Position numbers and translations under genes: made by a program | DNA from: Streptomyces sp. TLI_146 | Lineage (GTDB): Bacteria > Actinomycetota > Actinomycetes > Streptomycetales > Streptomycetaceae | Direction of reading: 5' to 3' | Assembly (NCBI RefSeq): GCF_002846415.1 | Contig: NZ_PJMX01000001.1 | Span: forward strand, 3,596,001-3,660,000 | DNA: 64,000 nucleotides | Shown: positions 36,078 to 45,989 of the stretch, in pieces | How positions within the stretch are numbered: the first letter of the stretch is position 1 | How the letters are laid out: each line of letters starts with the position of its first letter | Notes under the pieces: model-generated | Told to the model about the DNA's origin: nothing | Seen by the model: only the letters and a program-made list of their open reading frames with translations | The model's database searches: none

Positions 36078-37232
36078 ATGCCGACCTGCCCGAACGGACA
36101 CCAGTCGGGTTCCGACGACTGGTGCGAGGTCTGCGGCCATCGCATGGGCGCCGTGCCGCCGCCTCCCCCGCCCCCGCCGGCCTTCCCGGGACCGCCCCCG
36201 CAGGGCGGCTACGGCTACCCCGCCCCCGAGGCCCCCGCCGCCCCGGCGGAGCTCTGCCCGCAGTGCCGCACGCCCCGGGAGGGCAACACGCCCTTCTGCG
36301 AGGAGTGCCGCTGGAACTACCTCACCCAGACGGCGACCTCGTACACGCCGCTGGCGCCCAACCCGGCCCCCGGCCGCGGCGAGGGCCTCAACCTGCCGCC
36401 CGGCTTCCAGTCGCCGCCGCGCCCGCAGCAGCCGCAGCCGCAGCGCGACCCGTTTGAGTACCAGAGCTCGCGGCCCTCGCAGGTCAACCGGCCCGCCGAG
36501 CCGCTCACCGGCGACCCCGCGCAGCAGGGCCCGCCGTCGTTCCGCCAGGGGCCGCCGCCACCGCCCAGCGGTGACCCGTCGCAGCGGCAGGGTCCGCCGC
36601 CGCACTTCCAGCAGGGGCCGCCGCCCTCGCCGGTCTTCCAGCAGGCGGGGCCGCCCGCGCCTCCGGCGTTCCCGCAGGTGCAGGCGCCGGCCCGGGCCGA
36701 GAACGACGACTGGATGATCCAGCCGCCCTCGCAGCCGCAGCCGCCGCAGCAGCAGACCCAGGCGCCGCAGGCTCCGCAGGCACCCCAGCCGCCGCAGCAG
36801 CAGTTCCAGGCGCCGCCGCAGCAGCAGCTCGGCTGGACGGTGACCATCGGGCCGGACCGCGACTACTTCATGGCGATGATGCAGCGCAGCGGGCCGGAGG
36901 CGTCCGGGCTCAACCTGCCCGCGTACTCGCCCGAGCAGCAGCGCCCGCTCACCGGCAACCAGCTCACCATCGGCCGCCGCCGCCACTCCACCGGCGAGGC
37001 GCCCGACATCGACCTGGCCGTGCCGCCGGAGGACCCGGGCGTCTCGCACCAGCACGCGGTCCTGGTCCAGCAGCCGGACGGCAGCTGGGCGGTGGTCGAC
37101 CAGAACTCGACCAACGGGACCACGATCAACGGTGCGGAGGAGCCCATCCAGCCGTATGTGCCGGTGCCGCTCCAGGACGGCGACCGGGTGCACGTCGGCG
37201 CGTGGACGACGCTGACCGTGCGGCGGGGCTGA
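36078..37232 (+). CDS. FHA-domain protein with zinc ribbons
   Basis: The 384-residue protein starts with a double zinc ribbon: [17 protein letters not shown] at 4-20, then [20 protein letters not shown] near 60-80. A long Pro/Gln-rich linker follows to about residue 250. The C-terminal FHA domain (about 290-383) keeps the phosphothreonine-binding residues: IGRRR, the SHQHAVL segment with Ser and His, and STNGTTING. It should read phosphothreonine made by the neighbouring kinase. The ATG at 36078 has GAGGGGGAAG upstream. Unlike GarA it has ribbons and no obvious N-terminal phosphorylated Thr pair. It is the last gene of the island, ending 19 bp from a convergent gene. Confidence 0.88.
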   Translation: MPTCPNGHQSGSDDWCEVCGHRMGAVPPPPPPPPAFPGPPPQGGYGYPAPEAPAAPAELCPQCRTPREGNTPFCEECRWNYLTQTATSYTPLAPNPAPGRGEGLNLPPGFQSPPRPQQPQPQRDPFEYQSSRPSQVNRPAEPLTGDPAQQGPPSFRQGPPPPPSGDPSQRQGPPPHFQQGPPPSPVFQQAGPPAPPAFPQVQAPARAENDDWMIQPPSQPQPPQQQTQAPQAPQAPQPPQQQFQAPPQQQLGWTVTIGPDRDYFMAMMQRSGPEASGLNLPAYSPEQQRPLTGNQLTIGRRRHSTGEAPDIDLAVPPEDPGVSHQHAVLVQQPDGSWAVVDQNSTNGTTINGAEEPIQPYVPVPLQDGDRVHVGAWTTLTVRRG

Positions 37233-37251
37233 GCCCGGTTCCGCGCGGCCC

Positions 37252-38223
37252 CTAACGGGGCACCACATCCCGCAGGGGCCAGGTGTGCGGCCCCTGCGGG
37301 TCGTCCAGCCACGCCCACTGCCCCTCGTCCGTGACCGTCACGCCGAAGCGTTCCCGTACGGGCCTTCCCTCGCGGCGCCACAGCTCGTACGCCTCGTACG
37401 GGTCCAGGCTGTCCGCCGTGAGCGCCAGCAGGAAGCGGAAGAGTTCGTTCTCCAGGCTCGGACGGGGCAGGCCGGCGGTGTACGAGGCGCCGGGCGAGGG
37501 GGCCGCGCCCCGCAGCGGTACGAAGTAGGCCGGGGTGTGCAGGAAGCGGCCCTCGGCGTACCCGGCGTCGCGCACCTTCAGCAGGATCAGCCCGGTGGCC
37601 AGCGGGGCCTCGATCAGCGCGCCCGGTGTGCACTGCGCCAGCCACCCGGCCGGTACCGACGGCAGCGTGCAGGTGGCGATGATCCGGTCGAAGGGCGCCC
37701 GGGACGGGCAGCCGCGCGCCCCGTCGCCGGTCACCACCGCCGGGCGGTAGCCCGCCGCCGCCAGATGCGCCCGGGCCGACTCGGTGATCTCAGAGTCCAG
37801 GTCGACCGTGGTGACCCGCTCCGCGCCGAGCCGGTGGCTGAGCAGCGCCGCGTTGTAGCCGGTCCCGGCGCCGATCTCCAGGACCGTGTGCCCGTCCCGT
37901 ACGTCCAGGACCTCCAGCATCCGGGCCATCAGCGACGGCTGGCTGCTGGAGGAGAGCAGCTCCCCGTCGCGCACCCGGGTGGCCAGCGGCATGTCCGTGT
38001 AGACCCCCTCCAGCCAGCGTGCCCGCCGGTCCGGGTCCGGGTCCTGGCCCCACAGCCGCTCGTAGCCGCCGGGGCGCCCCACGAAGTAGTACGGCACGAA
38101 GAGGTCGCGGGGCACCTCCTCGAAGGCGGCCCGCCAGGCCGGGTCGGCGAGCGCGCCCCCGGCCACGATCTCCGCGACGAGGACGGCCCGCGCCCCGGCG
38201 GCCGGATCCCGGTGTGCGCCCAT
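37252..38223 (-). CDS. Protein-L-isoaspartate O-methyltransferase-like protein
   Basis: The 323-residue protein has a class I methyltransferase core. The early segment [20 protein letters not shown] corresponds to the PCMT substrate loop. The SAM loop is [15 protein letters not shown] near residue 120, and the acidic partner is TTVDLDSE. An additional C-terminal domain of about 100 residues ([20 protein letters not shown]) is typical of the actinobacterial branch. The ATG at 38223 is used; the open frame continues upstream, but no good start lies there. It is divergent from the haemoglobin gene across 168 bp. Repair of damaged aspartyl residues is the family role. The branch may have a different substrate. 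Confidence 0.82.
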   Translation of the reverse strand: MGAHRDPAAGARAVLVAEIVAGGALADPAWRAAFEEVPRDLFVPYYFVGRPGGYERLWGQDPDPDRRARWLEGVYTDMPLATRVRDGELLSSSSQPSLMARMLEVLDVRDGHTVLEIGAGTGYNAALLSHRLGAERVTTVDLDSEITESARAHLAAAGYRPAVVTGDGARGCPSRAPFDRIIATCTLPSVPAGWLAQCTPGALIEAPLATGLILLKVRDAGYAEGRFLHTPAYFVPLRGAAPSPGASYTAGLPRPSLENELFRFLLALTADSLDPYEAYELWRREGRPVRERFGVTVTDEGQWAWLDDPQGPHTWPLRDVVPR

Positions 38224-38391
38224 ATGTCCACTGTGCTGCGCCCGGGCCCGGGAGGCGAGTGGTCCTACGTCCCCGGTCCTCGGTCGTGGCGTCTGAGACC
38301 ATGGACACGTGCTGCATCTCCCGGGGGACAACCCCCGGACCCCCGGCCGAGCCCAGGGGCCGGGCCGAATGACATTGCGAGGCATACACAG

Positions 38392-38796
38392 GTGAACGAG
38401 ATTCCGCACGGCACGCTTCAGGAGCAGACCTTCTACGAGCAGGTCGGCGGCGAGGAGACCTTCCGGCGCCTGGTCCACCGGTTCTACCAGGGCGTCGCCG
38501 AGGACCCGCTGCTGCGGCCGATGTACCCGGAGGGCGATCTGGGCCCGGCCGAGGAGCGGCTCGTCCTCTTCCTGATCCAGTACTGGGGCGGCCCGCGCAC
38601 CTACAGCGACCACCGGGGCCACCCCCGGCTGCGGATGCGCCACGCGCCGTTCACCGTCGACCGGGCCGCGCACGACGCCTGGCTGACCCATATGCGTACC
38701 GCCGTCGACGAGCTGGGGCTCTCCCAGGAGCACGAGACGACGCTCTGGAACTATCTGACGTACGCCGCCGCCTCGATGGTCAACACGGCGGAGTAG
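38392..38796 (+). CDS. glbO: Group II truncated haemoglobin
   Basis: The 134-residue globin starts at GTG 38392. It has [20 protein letters not shown] at the start and [20 protein letters not shown] in the middle, with the haem-binding proximal histidine in MRHAPF. The Trp in the C-terminal helix (ETTLWNYL) is also typical of group II (trHbO). Such proteins bind oxygen or nitric oxide and are linked to aerobic metabolism or nitrosative stress. It stands alone, and its neighbours do not suggest a specific role. Confidence 0.9.
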   Translation: MNEIPHGTLQEQTFYEQVGGEETFRRLVHRFYQGVAEDPLLRPMYPEGDLGPAEERLVLFLIQYWGGPRTYSDHRGHPRLRMRHAPFTVDRAAHDAWLTHMRTAVDELGLSQEHETTLWNYLTYAAASMVNTAE

Positions 38797-38955
38797 ACCG
38801 GAAGTTCACGTTCCGCCCCTCCCGACCCCGGAATGCGGGAATCCGTCATCGCATTCCGGTCACGATCGGGCAAGGTCGGTCCGCAAGCGGTTTCCCTCGG
38901 CCCGTGCCCTCTGAAAGCATCCGGACAGACTTTCGGGGGCAAACCAGGGGGCCGG

Positions 38956-41900
38956 GTGACGGGGTTCGTGTTTCTGCGGGTGCGGGCGCACCGGCTGCTG
39001 CTCGCCGCCGCGCTCCTCGCGGTCCTGCTCACCACCTCGGTCCTGGCCGCCCTGACCGCCTTCTCCGGCTCGATCGGCGACGCGGCCCTGCGCCACACCC
39101 TGGCGACGAGGTCGGCCGCGCCCGCCTCGCTGATCGTCAAGGCGACCGTCCCCGAGGCCAAGCGGCAGGCCGCCGACGACGCCGTACGCGAGGGCGCGCG
39201 CCGCACCTTCGACGGACTCCCGGTCACCACAAGGACGTTGACCCAGTCCGGCCCGTACGCGCTGCCGCGCACCCTCCAGTCGCCGGACGCCCGCAAGGGC
39301 ACCGACCCCGACCTCACGCTCTTCGCCGCCGTCGACCGCACCCGCGTCCGGCTCACCGGCGGCAGCTGGCCCGCCCCGCCCGGCACCGGCCGCGAGATCC
39401 AGGCCGCCCTCCCCGAGAACGCCGCCGCCCAGCTGGGCCTGCGCCACTGGCCCGTCGCGCTGACCCTCACCGACCGGCTGAACGGTCCCGCCGTGCGGGT
39501 CAGCGTCACCGGCGTCTACCGTCCCGTCGACGCCACCGAGGCGTACTGGCAGCTGGACGACCTCGGCGGCCGGGGCACGCGCCGGGTCAACTTCACCACG
39601 TACGGACCGCTGCTCACCGATCCCACCGCGCTCACCGGCGGGCGCCTCAGCGCGGGCCAGACGTCCTGGCTGGCCTCCGCCGACTTCTCCACCCTGACCA
39701 CCCACCGGATCGGCGCCCTGCGCGCGGCGGCGACCCGCGGCCCCAAGTCCCTGGTGGAGGGCGGGGTGTTCGCGGGCGACGCGACCGCCGCCACCGCGCT
39801 GCCCGACGTACTCGACCGGGCCGAGCGCTCACTGCTCGTCTCCCGCTCGACGCTGCTGATCGTGGCCCTGCAACTGGTGCTGCTCGCCGGGTACGCGCTG
39901 CTGCTGGTGGCCCGGCTGCTGAGCAGCGAGCGGACCGGCGAGACCGAGCTGCTGCGGGCGCGCGGCGGCTCCCGCGCCCGGCTGCTCGGGCTGTCCGCGA
40001 CCGAGGCGCTGCTGCTCGCCGCCCCGGCGGCGGTGTGCGCACCGCTGCTCTCCGACCCGCTGACCCGGCTCCTGGCGGGCCACGGCCCGCTCGCCCGGAT
40101 CGGCATCCGCCTCGACACCGGCCCGACCGGCACGGTGTGGCTGGTGGCGGCGCTGGTCGCGCTGGGGTGCGCGGCGGCCGTGGTGGCCCCGGCGCTGTCG
40201 GCCGGGCGGGCCTCGCGGGGCCGGGCGGCGGCGCTGCCCGCCACCGTGCGCGCCGGGGCCGACATCGGGCTCCTGGTGATCGCCGGGATCGCCTACTGGC
40301 AGCTGGACCGGCAGACCTCCGGCTCCGGGGCGCTCAGCGGCGACCGCGCGGGCTCCCTCGGCATCGACCCGCTCCTGGTGGCCGCGCCCGCGCTGGCGCT
40401 GCTCGCCGGGACCGTACTGACCCTGCGGCTGCTGCCGCCCGCCGCCAAGCTCGCCGAACGGCGGGCGGCGGGCGGGCGCGGGCTCCCGGCGGCGCTGGCG
40501 GGCTGGCAGTTCAGCCGCCGCCCGCTGCGCGGCGCGGGCCCGGTGCTGCTGCTGGTGCTCGCGGTCGCCATGGGCATGCTGGCGATCGGGCAGTCCGCCT
40601 CCTGGGACCGCTCGCAGGAGGACCAGGCGGACTTCCGCGCGGGCACCTCGGTACGCGTCTTCGGCTCCAGCCTGAGCGGCTTCGGGCAGGCCGGTTCGTA
40701 CGACAAGGTCCCGGGCGTACGGACGGTGGCCCCGGCCGCGCGCTCCTCGGTGCAGCTCTCCGGCAACCGCTCCGGGACGGTGCTCGCCCTGGACACCGCG
40801 CACACGGATGGGCTGCTGCTCCGCCACGACCTCGGCGACCGGCCCCCGGGCGAGCTGCTGGGCGAGCTGACCCCGCGCCGGACCGCCCGGCCCGGTGCGC
40901 TGCTCCCGGCGGACGCCGCCGAGCTCGGCCTCGGCCTGCGGCTCGGCGCCGGGGGCGGCCCCGGCGGGGCCTCCCCGAGCGGGGTCGCCGTGAACCTGAC
41001 GGCGGTGGTCGAGGACCGCTTCGGCGTCCAGTACCGCCTTCCGGCCGGAAACCTGGAGGCCGACGGGCGCCCGGCCGAGCGCCGGATCTCCCTCGACCTG
41101 GCGGCGGGCGCACCGGTGGGCCGCCCGGCCGGGCCGCTCGCGCTCACCGGCTTCGAGCTGGACTTCAACGTGCCGTACGAGACGCCCGAGCAGCACCGCC
41201 TCACCGTGAGCGACCTGCGGACCGTGACGCGCGACGGGCGCACCGCTCCCGTCGCGCTGCCCGCCGCCGACCGCTGGCAGGCCACCGCGCACCAGTCCGA
41301 CGACGGGCCGCGCGGCCTGATGAGCCTGACCCCGCGGACCGAGGGGCGGACCCTGTCGCTGGCGTACTCGACGGGGTCGACCCTGGAGGTCGCCGGCTCC
41401 ATGGCGGGAATTCCGAGCCGGACCGTGCGGCTCACCGCCGTCCGCCCGGCGCCGCCCGCGCTGACGGCGATCGCCACCGACCGGTACCTGGCCTCCAGCG
41501 GAACCCGGGTCGGGCAGACCGTCACCGCGGTCCTGGCCGGGCAGACCCTGCGCGCGAAGGTCGTCGACCGGATGGCCGAGGTCCCCACGACCGGGCCCGG
41601 CGCCGGGACCACCGCCGACGGCGGCCGCGACGGCGGCACGCTCCTGCTCGACCTGAACGCGGTCAACCAGCGGCTCGCCGTCGACGCGGGCACCAGCCTC
41701 GCGCCGACCGAATGGTGGCTGGCCACCGACCCCGGCGACGAGGCCCGCGCGGCGGCGGCGCTGCGGGCCCGCCCGGACATCGACCCGCAGCAGGTGGTGG
41801 TGCGTGCGGAGGTCGCCGAGCAGCTGCGGGACGACCCGCTGGGCGCGGGCCCGCAGGCCGCGCTCGTCGCCGCCGCGATCGTGGCGGCGGCCCTGGCGGC

Positions 41901-42270
41901 GGTCGGCTTCGCGGTGGCCGCGGCGGGCTCGCTGCGCGAACGCGGCGCGGAGTTCGCCGTGCTGCGGGCGCTGGGCGCCCCGCGCCGCCAGCTGGCCCGG
42001 CTGATCGCGGCCGAGCAGGGGGTGCTGATCACGCTGGCGCTGCTCGTGGGCCTCGCCCTGGGCGAGGTGCTGACGCGTGCCGTGGTGCCGCTGATCGTGC
42101 TGACCGGGCAGGCCACCCAGCCGGTGCCGAAGGTGCTGGTGGAGCTGCCCGCCGGGCGGCTCGCCGTCCTGCTGGCGGGGGTCGCCGCCGTACCGCTGCT
42201 GATCGTCGCGACGCTGGCGCTGCGGCGGACCGACCCGGCGGTCTCGCTGCGCCACCAGGGGGACAACTGA
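38956..42270 (+). CDS. FtsX-type ABC transporter permease 1
   Basis: The 1104-residue membrane protein starts at GTG 38956 with GGGGGCCGG upstream. It has a first helix near residues 12-35 (LLLAAALLAVLLTTSVLAAL) and a large extracellular domain. A block of helices near 290-550 includes a permease segment ERTGETELLRARGGSRARLL. A second large extracellular domain follows, then a C-terminal FtsX block with GAEFAVLRALGAPRRQLARL. Such proteins form MacB/LolCDE-like exporters or signalling complexes. It is the first of three genes; the second starts two bases later. Confidence 0.88.
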   Translation: MTGFVFLRVRAHRLLLAAALLAVLLTTSVLAALTAFSGSIGDAALRHTLATRSAAPASLIVKATVPEAKRQAADDAVREGARRTFDGLPVTTRTLTQSGPYALPRTLQSPDARKGTDPDLTLFAAVDRTRVRLTGGSWPAPPGTGREIQAALPENAAAQLGLRHWPVALTLTDRLNGPAVRVSVTGVYRPVDATEAYWQLDDLGGRGTRRVNFTTYGPLLTDPTALTGGRLSAGQTSWLASADFSTLTTHRIGALRAAATRGPKSLVEGGVFAGDATAATALPDVLDRAERSLLVSRSTLLIVALQLVLLAGYALLLVARLLSSERTGETELLRARGGSRARLLGLSATEALLLAAPAAVCAPLLSDPLTRLLAGHGPLARIGIRLDTGPTGTVWLVAALVALGCAAAVVAPALSAGRASRGRAAALPATVRAGADIGLLVIAGIAYWQLDRQTSGSGALSGDRAGSLGIDPLLVAAPALALLAGTVLTLRLLPPAAKLAERRAAGGRGLPAALAGWQFSRRPLRGAGPVLLLVLAVAMGMLAIGQSASWDRSQEDQADFRAGTSVRVFGSSLSGFGQAGSYDKVPGVRTVAPAARSSVQLSGNRSGTVLALDTAHTDGLLLRHDLGDRPPGELLGELTPRRTARPGALLPADAAELGLGLRLGAGGGPGGASPSGVAVNLTAVVEDRFGVQYRLPAGNLEADGRPAERRISLDLAAGAPVGRPAGPLALTGFELDFNVPYETPEQHRLTVSDLRTVTRDGRTAPVALPAADRWQATAHQSDDGPRGLMSLTPRTEGRTLSLAYSTGSTLEVAGSMAGIPSRTVRLTAVRPAPPALTAIATDRYLASSGTRVGQTVTAVLAGQTLRAKVVDRMAEVPTTGPGAGTTADGGRDGGTLLLDLNAVNQRLAVDAGTSLAPTEWWLATDPGDEARAAAALRARPDIDPQQVVVRAEVAEQLRDDPLGAGPQAALVAAAIVAAALAAVGFAVAAAGSLRERGAEFAVLRALGAPRRQLARLIAAEQGVLITLALLVGLALGEVLTRAVVPLIVLTGQATQPVPKVLVELPAGRLAVLLAGVAAVPLLIVATLALRRTDPAVSLRHQGDN

Positions 42271-42271
42271 C

Positions 42272-44995
42272 ATGACTGCCAAGGCCGTTGCCCCCTGGGT
42301 GCGCACCCGGCTGCGGACCGCGCCGGGCGCCGCGGGCGCGCTCGCCCTGCTGGTGCTGCTCACCGCGTTCCTGGCCGCGGCGCTGCCGCGCGGGGTGGAC
42401 GCGTACGAGGACCGGGGCCTGCGCCACGCGGTGGCGTCGGCGGCGCCGGACAACTCGGTGATCCGGCTGGCCGGCCCGATGCCCCTGGGCGGCGACCCGC
42501 GCGATCCGGCGCTCGGCCCGCAGGCCATGGAAGAGGCCTACCGGGAACAGCTCAAGGCGATCCCGGCACCGCTGCGGGCGGACGGCGCGCAGTCCGCGTA
42601 CGGGGTGCGCACCACGGAGAAGATCCCCGCCACCGACCCGCTGGACTCCTGGCTGCCGAGGCCCGAGGGCATGCCGCCGCGCCTGCTGATCGCCTCCCGG
42701 TCCTCGCTCTCCGACCACGCCCGGCTGGTGAGCGGACGCCTGCCCACGGCGAAGGCGGACGTGGCCTCGCACACGGCGGAGGCGGTGGTGACGGCGTCGA
42801 CCGCCAAAGCGCTGCACATGGCCCCCGGTTCGGTCGTCCATGTGCCGGGCGGCAAGGGCGAGCCGCTGGCGATCCGCATCACCGGCGTCGTCCAGCCGCT
42901 GCTTCCCGAGGCCGGCTACTGGGGCTCCGCACCGGCGCTGCGCGACCCCCAGCTCGTCCCGGCCTCCCCCAAGCCGGACGAGCCGCACTACTGGTACGCG
43001 GGCCTGATCCTCGGCGACGGCTCGGCGCCCGTTCTCCTCCAGGCGGCGGGCAGCCCCGAGGTGTACGCGGACATCGCCCCGGCCGCGCACGCCATGAACG
43101 CCCGCCGGCTGCCCGGCCTCACCACCTCCGTGGCCTCCCTGGAAGGCGGCCCGGCGCTCGCCGCCCTGCGCCTGCTCGTCGGCCCCGGCACCACGGTCTC
43201 CACCGAACTCGACGCGATCCTGGAGGAGTACACCTCCGTACGCGACTCGATCACCCCGGTGATCGCGGTCGCCACCTTCGGCACGGCGACGGTCGCGGCC
43301 GTGGTCCTGCTGATGGCGGGCGGCCTGGCGGCGGCCCGGCGCGGCACCGAACTCGCCCTGCTGCGCGCCCGGGGCGGCTCGCTGCCCGGCATCGGCGGCC
43401 GGCTGGCCGCCGAGACGGCGGTGGTGACGGTCCCCTCGGCGGCGCTCGGCCTGGGCCTGGCGGTCCTGGTCGTACGCGGCGGCCGAATCGTCCCCGCCGT
43501 ACTCGCCGTGACCACGGTCGCGCTGGTGTCCTGTCTGGCCCTCCCGGTACGGGCGATGGCCGCCCACCGTACGGTCCGCACCGCGTCCGACCGCGACGAC
43601 CTCGTACGCGTCCGCCCCTCCCGGCGCCGTACCGTGGCCGAACTGACCCTGCTGGTGCTGGCGGTGGGCGCGGTGGTGGCGCTGCGCCGCCGCAGCACGG
43701 CGGCGGGCTCCGACACGCTCGTCAGCTCGGCGCCGGTGCTGATCGGCGTGATCGCGGCGCTGGTCCTCGTACGGCTGTATCCGCTGCCCCTGCGCTGGGC
43801 GGCCCGCCCGGCCGCGCGGCTGCGCAGCACGGTCGGCTTCCTCTCGCTGGCCCGCGCGGGCCGCGCGCCCGGCGGCGGAGTGCTCCCGCTGCTCGCCCTG
43901 CTCACGGCGCTGACCACGGCCGCGTTCGGCGGCTCGGTGCTCGCCGGGGTGGCGGACGCGCGGGAACGGGCGGCGCTGTACTCGACGGGCGCGGACGCCC
44001 GGGTCGACAGCGTGACCCCGCTGCCGCCGGGCCTGGCGGACCGGGTCGCCAAGGTCGACGGGGTGTCGCAGGTGGTGGCGGCCCGCGTCGAGTACGGCGT
44101 GCAGATGCCGGACGGCGACCGCATCGCGGTGATCGGCGCGGACCCGTCGGCGTACGCCCGCCTCACGGACCGCACCGGCCTGGGCGCGCTCGGGGCCGAC
44201 GAGCTGAAGGCCCGCCCCGGCGGCAAGGCCCTGGCGGCGATCGCGTCACCGAAGGTGGCGGCGGGCCTGGGCCGGGGCCCGAGGGAGGTACGGGTGGCGG
44301 GCTACCGTCTGATGGTCCAGGTGGTGGGCGTCCGCGAGCGCACGCCCGCCGTCCCGCGCAGCGACTTCCTGCTGGTGGACACGGCCGGTCTCGGCGCACG
44401 GGAGCCGACGACGCTGCTGGTGGCGGGGACCGGAGTGGACGGGGAGGACCTGCGCCGCACGGTGACGACTCCCCGCACCGCCGGGGAGCGGCCCACGGTC
44501 CAACTGCGCACGGAGACGCGCCGCAAGCTCGTCGACTCACCGCTCCAGTCGGGCGCGGAACGGGTGTACGGGGCCGCGGTGGCGGCGGGCGCCGGGTACG
44601 CGGTGCTGGCGCTGCTGCTCTCGCTGCTGCGGGGCGCGCCGGAGCGTTCGGCGCTGCTCGCGAGGCTGCGGACGATGGGCCTGACCCGCCGCCAGGGCCG
44701 CCGCCTGCTGATCCTGGAGGCGCTGCCCCAGGCGGTACTGGCCGCACTGGGCGGCGCCCTGACGGGCTGGGCAGCGACGGAACTGCTTTCCCCCGGCGTG
44801 GACTTGACGGGCCTGGCCCTCGCGGCGTCCGCGCATACCGCCTCGGCGGGCGGTGATCTACGGCCGGACCCGATGTCCCTGCTGATACCGGCGGTGTGCG
44901 TGGTGGCGCTGGCGGTCGGGGTCGCGGCGACCCAGGCGTGGTGGACGAGCCGACGCGGCTCGGTGACGGAACTCAGGGCAGGAGATACGAGATGA
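42272..44995 (+). CDS. FtsX-type ABC transporter permease 2
   Basis: The 907-residue membrane protein starts at ATG 42272, one base after permease 1. It has an N-terminal helix (about 20-40) and an extracellular domain. A central helical block has RRGTELALLRARGGSLPGIG. A second extracellular part and C-terminal helices (ALLARLRTMGLTRRQGRRLL) follow. The same LLRARGGS segment occurs in permease 1, showing the two share an origin. It overlaps the ATPase gene by four bases. Confidence 0.88.
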   Translation: MTAKAVAPWVRTRLRTAPGAAGALALLVLLTAFLAAALPRGVDAYEDRGLRHAVASAAPDNSVIRLAGPMPLGGDPRDPALGPQAMEEAYREQLKAIPAPLRADGAQSAYGVRTTEKIPATDPLDSWLPRPEGMPPRLLIASRSSLSDHARLVSGRLPTAKADVASHTAEAVVTASTAKALHMAPGSVVHVPGGKGEPLAIRITGVVQPLLPEAGYWGSAPALRDPQLVPASPKPDEPHYWYAGLILGDGSAPVLLQAAGSPEVYADIAPAAHAMNARRLPGLTTSVASLEGGPALAALRLLVGPGTTVSTELDAILEEYTSVRDSITPVIAVATFGTATVAAVVLLMAGGLAAARRGTELALLRARGGSLPGIGGRLAAETAVVTVPSAALGLGLAVLVVRGGRIVPAVLAVTTVALVSCLALPVRAMAAHRTVRTASDRDDLVRVRPSRRRTVAELTLLVLAVGAVVALRRRSTAAGSDTLVSSAPVLIGVIAALVLVRLYPLPLRWAARPAARLRSTVGFLSLARAGRAPGGGVLPLLALLTALTTAAFGGSVLAGVADARERAALYSTGADARVDSVTPLPPGLADRVAKVDGVSQVVAARVEYGVQMPDGDRIAVIGADPSAYARLTDRTGLGALGADELKARPGGKALAAIASPKVAAGLGRGPREVRVAGYRLMVQVVGVRERTPAVPRSDFLLVDTAGLGAREPTTLLVAGTGVDGEDLRRTVTTPRTAGERPTVQLRTETRRKLVDSPLQSGAERVYGAAVAAGAGYAVLALLLSLLRGAPERSALLARLRTMGLTRRQGRRLLILEALPQAVLAALGGALTGWAATELLSPGVDLTGLALAASAHTASAGGDLRPDPMSLLIPAVCVVALAVGVAATQAWWTSRRGSVTELRAGDTR

Positions 44996-45975
44996 CGGGG
45001 ACGAGGGAGGGGGCGTCGGCGGGAGCGGGATCGGCCGTGCGGACGCTGTCCGAACTGGAGGAACGGGCGGCCGCGCGGCGGGACCGCCCGGCGTACGGCC
45101 ATGACGCCCTGATCGCCTGCGACCGGCTGGTCCGGATCTTCACGACGGATGGCGTGGAGGTCCAGGCCTTGCAGGGCCTTGATCTCCTGGTCACCGAGGG
45201 CGAGTTGATGGCCCTGGTGGGAGCGTCGGGCAGCGGGAAATCCACCCTGATGAACATCCTGGCGGGCCTGGACGTGCCGACGGCGGGCCAGGCGAAGGTG
45301 GCGGGCCGGGACCTGCTGTCGATGGACGCGAAGGCGCGGCTGGACTACCGGCGGGAGGTGGTGGGCTTCGTCTGGCAGCAGACGGCGAGGAACCTCCTCC
45401 CCTACCTGACCGCCGCCCAGAACGTGTCCCTCCCCCTCCAGCTCCGCGGCCGCCGAAGGGGCGGCGCGAAGGGCAAACCGCCCCGGGCGGACGAACTCCT
45501 CACCCTGCTGGGGGTGGCCCACTGCCGTGACCGCCGCCCGCACCAGATGTCCGGCGGCGAACAGCAGCGCGTGGCGATAGCGGTGGCCCTGGCCAACAAT
45601 CCCTCGGTGCTCCTGGCCGACGAACCGACCGGCGAACTCGACTCCGCCACGGCGGAACAGATCTTCGCGGCGTTCCGCACGGCGAACGAGGAGCTCGGGA
45701 CGACGATCGTCATCGTCACCCACGACCAGACGGTGGCGAACGAGGTCCGCCGCACGGTGGCCATCCGCGACGGCCGCACCTCCACGGAGGTCCTGCGCCG
45801 CACCCACCTCGACGAACACACGGGCGAGGAGTCCGTGATCTCCCGCGAATACGCCATGCTCGACAGAGCGGGCCGCCTGCAACTCCCCGCGGAGTACACG
45901 GAGGCGCTGGGGATGGAACGCCGGGTACTGCTGGAACTGGAACAGGACCATATCCAGGTGTGGCCGGACGCGTAG
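44992..45975 (+). CDS. ABC transporter ATPase with AbrB-like C-terminal hairpin domain
   Basis: The 327-residue protein starts at ATG 44992 (ATGA overlap). The ATPase has Walker [11 protein letters not shown]-loop VWQQTARNLLPYLTAAQN, signature MSGGEQQRVAIAVALA, and Walker B VLLADEPTGELD. It is of the LolD/MacB type, matching the FtsX permeases. After the H-loop (VIVTHDQTVANE) a linker leads to a final segment (about 280-325). That segment, MLDRAGRLQLPAEYTEALGM then LLELEQDHIQVWP, reads like an AbrB/MazE swapped hairpin. That addition is unusual on an ABC ATPase; it could form dimers or bind DNA. Confidence 0.9.
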   Translation: MTGTREGASAGAGSAVRTLSELEERAAARRDRPAYGHDALIACDRLVRIFTTDGVEVQALQGLDLLVTEGELMALVGASGSGKSTLMNILAGLDVPTAGQAKVAGRDLLSMDAKARLDYRREVVGFVWQQTARNLLPYLTAAQNVSLPLQLRGRRRGGAKGKPPRADELLTLLGVAHCRDRRPHQMSGGEQQRVAIAVALANNPSVLLADEPTGELDSATAEQIFAAFRTANEELGTTIVIVTHDQTVANEVRRTVAIRDGRTSTEVLRRTHLDEHTGEESVISREYAMLDRAGRLQLPAEYTEALGMERRVLLELEQDHIQVWPDA

Positions 45976-45989
45976 GACAGGGCCCGGGG

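Noticed and set aside
39829..42528. 899-codon minus-strand frame opposite the ABC permease
   Set aside because: Shadow of a clear FtsX permease; no motifs.
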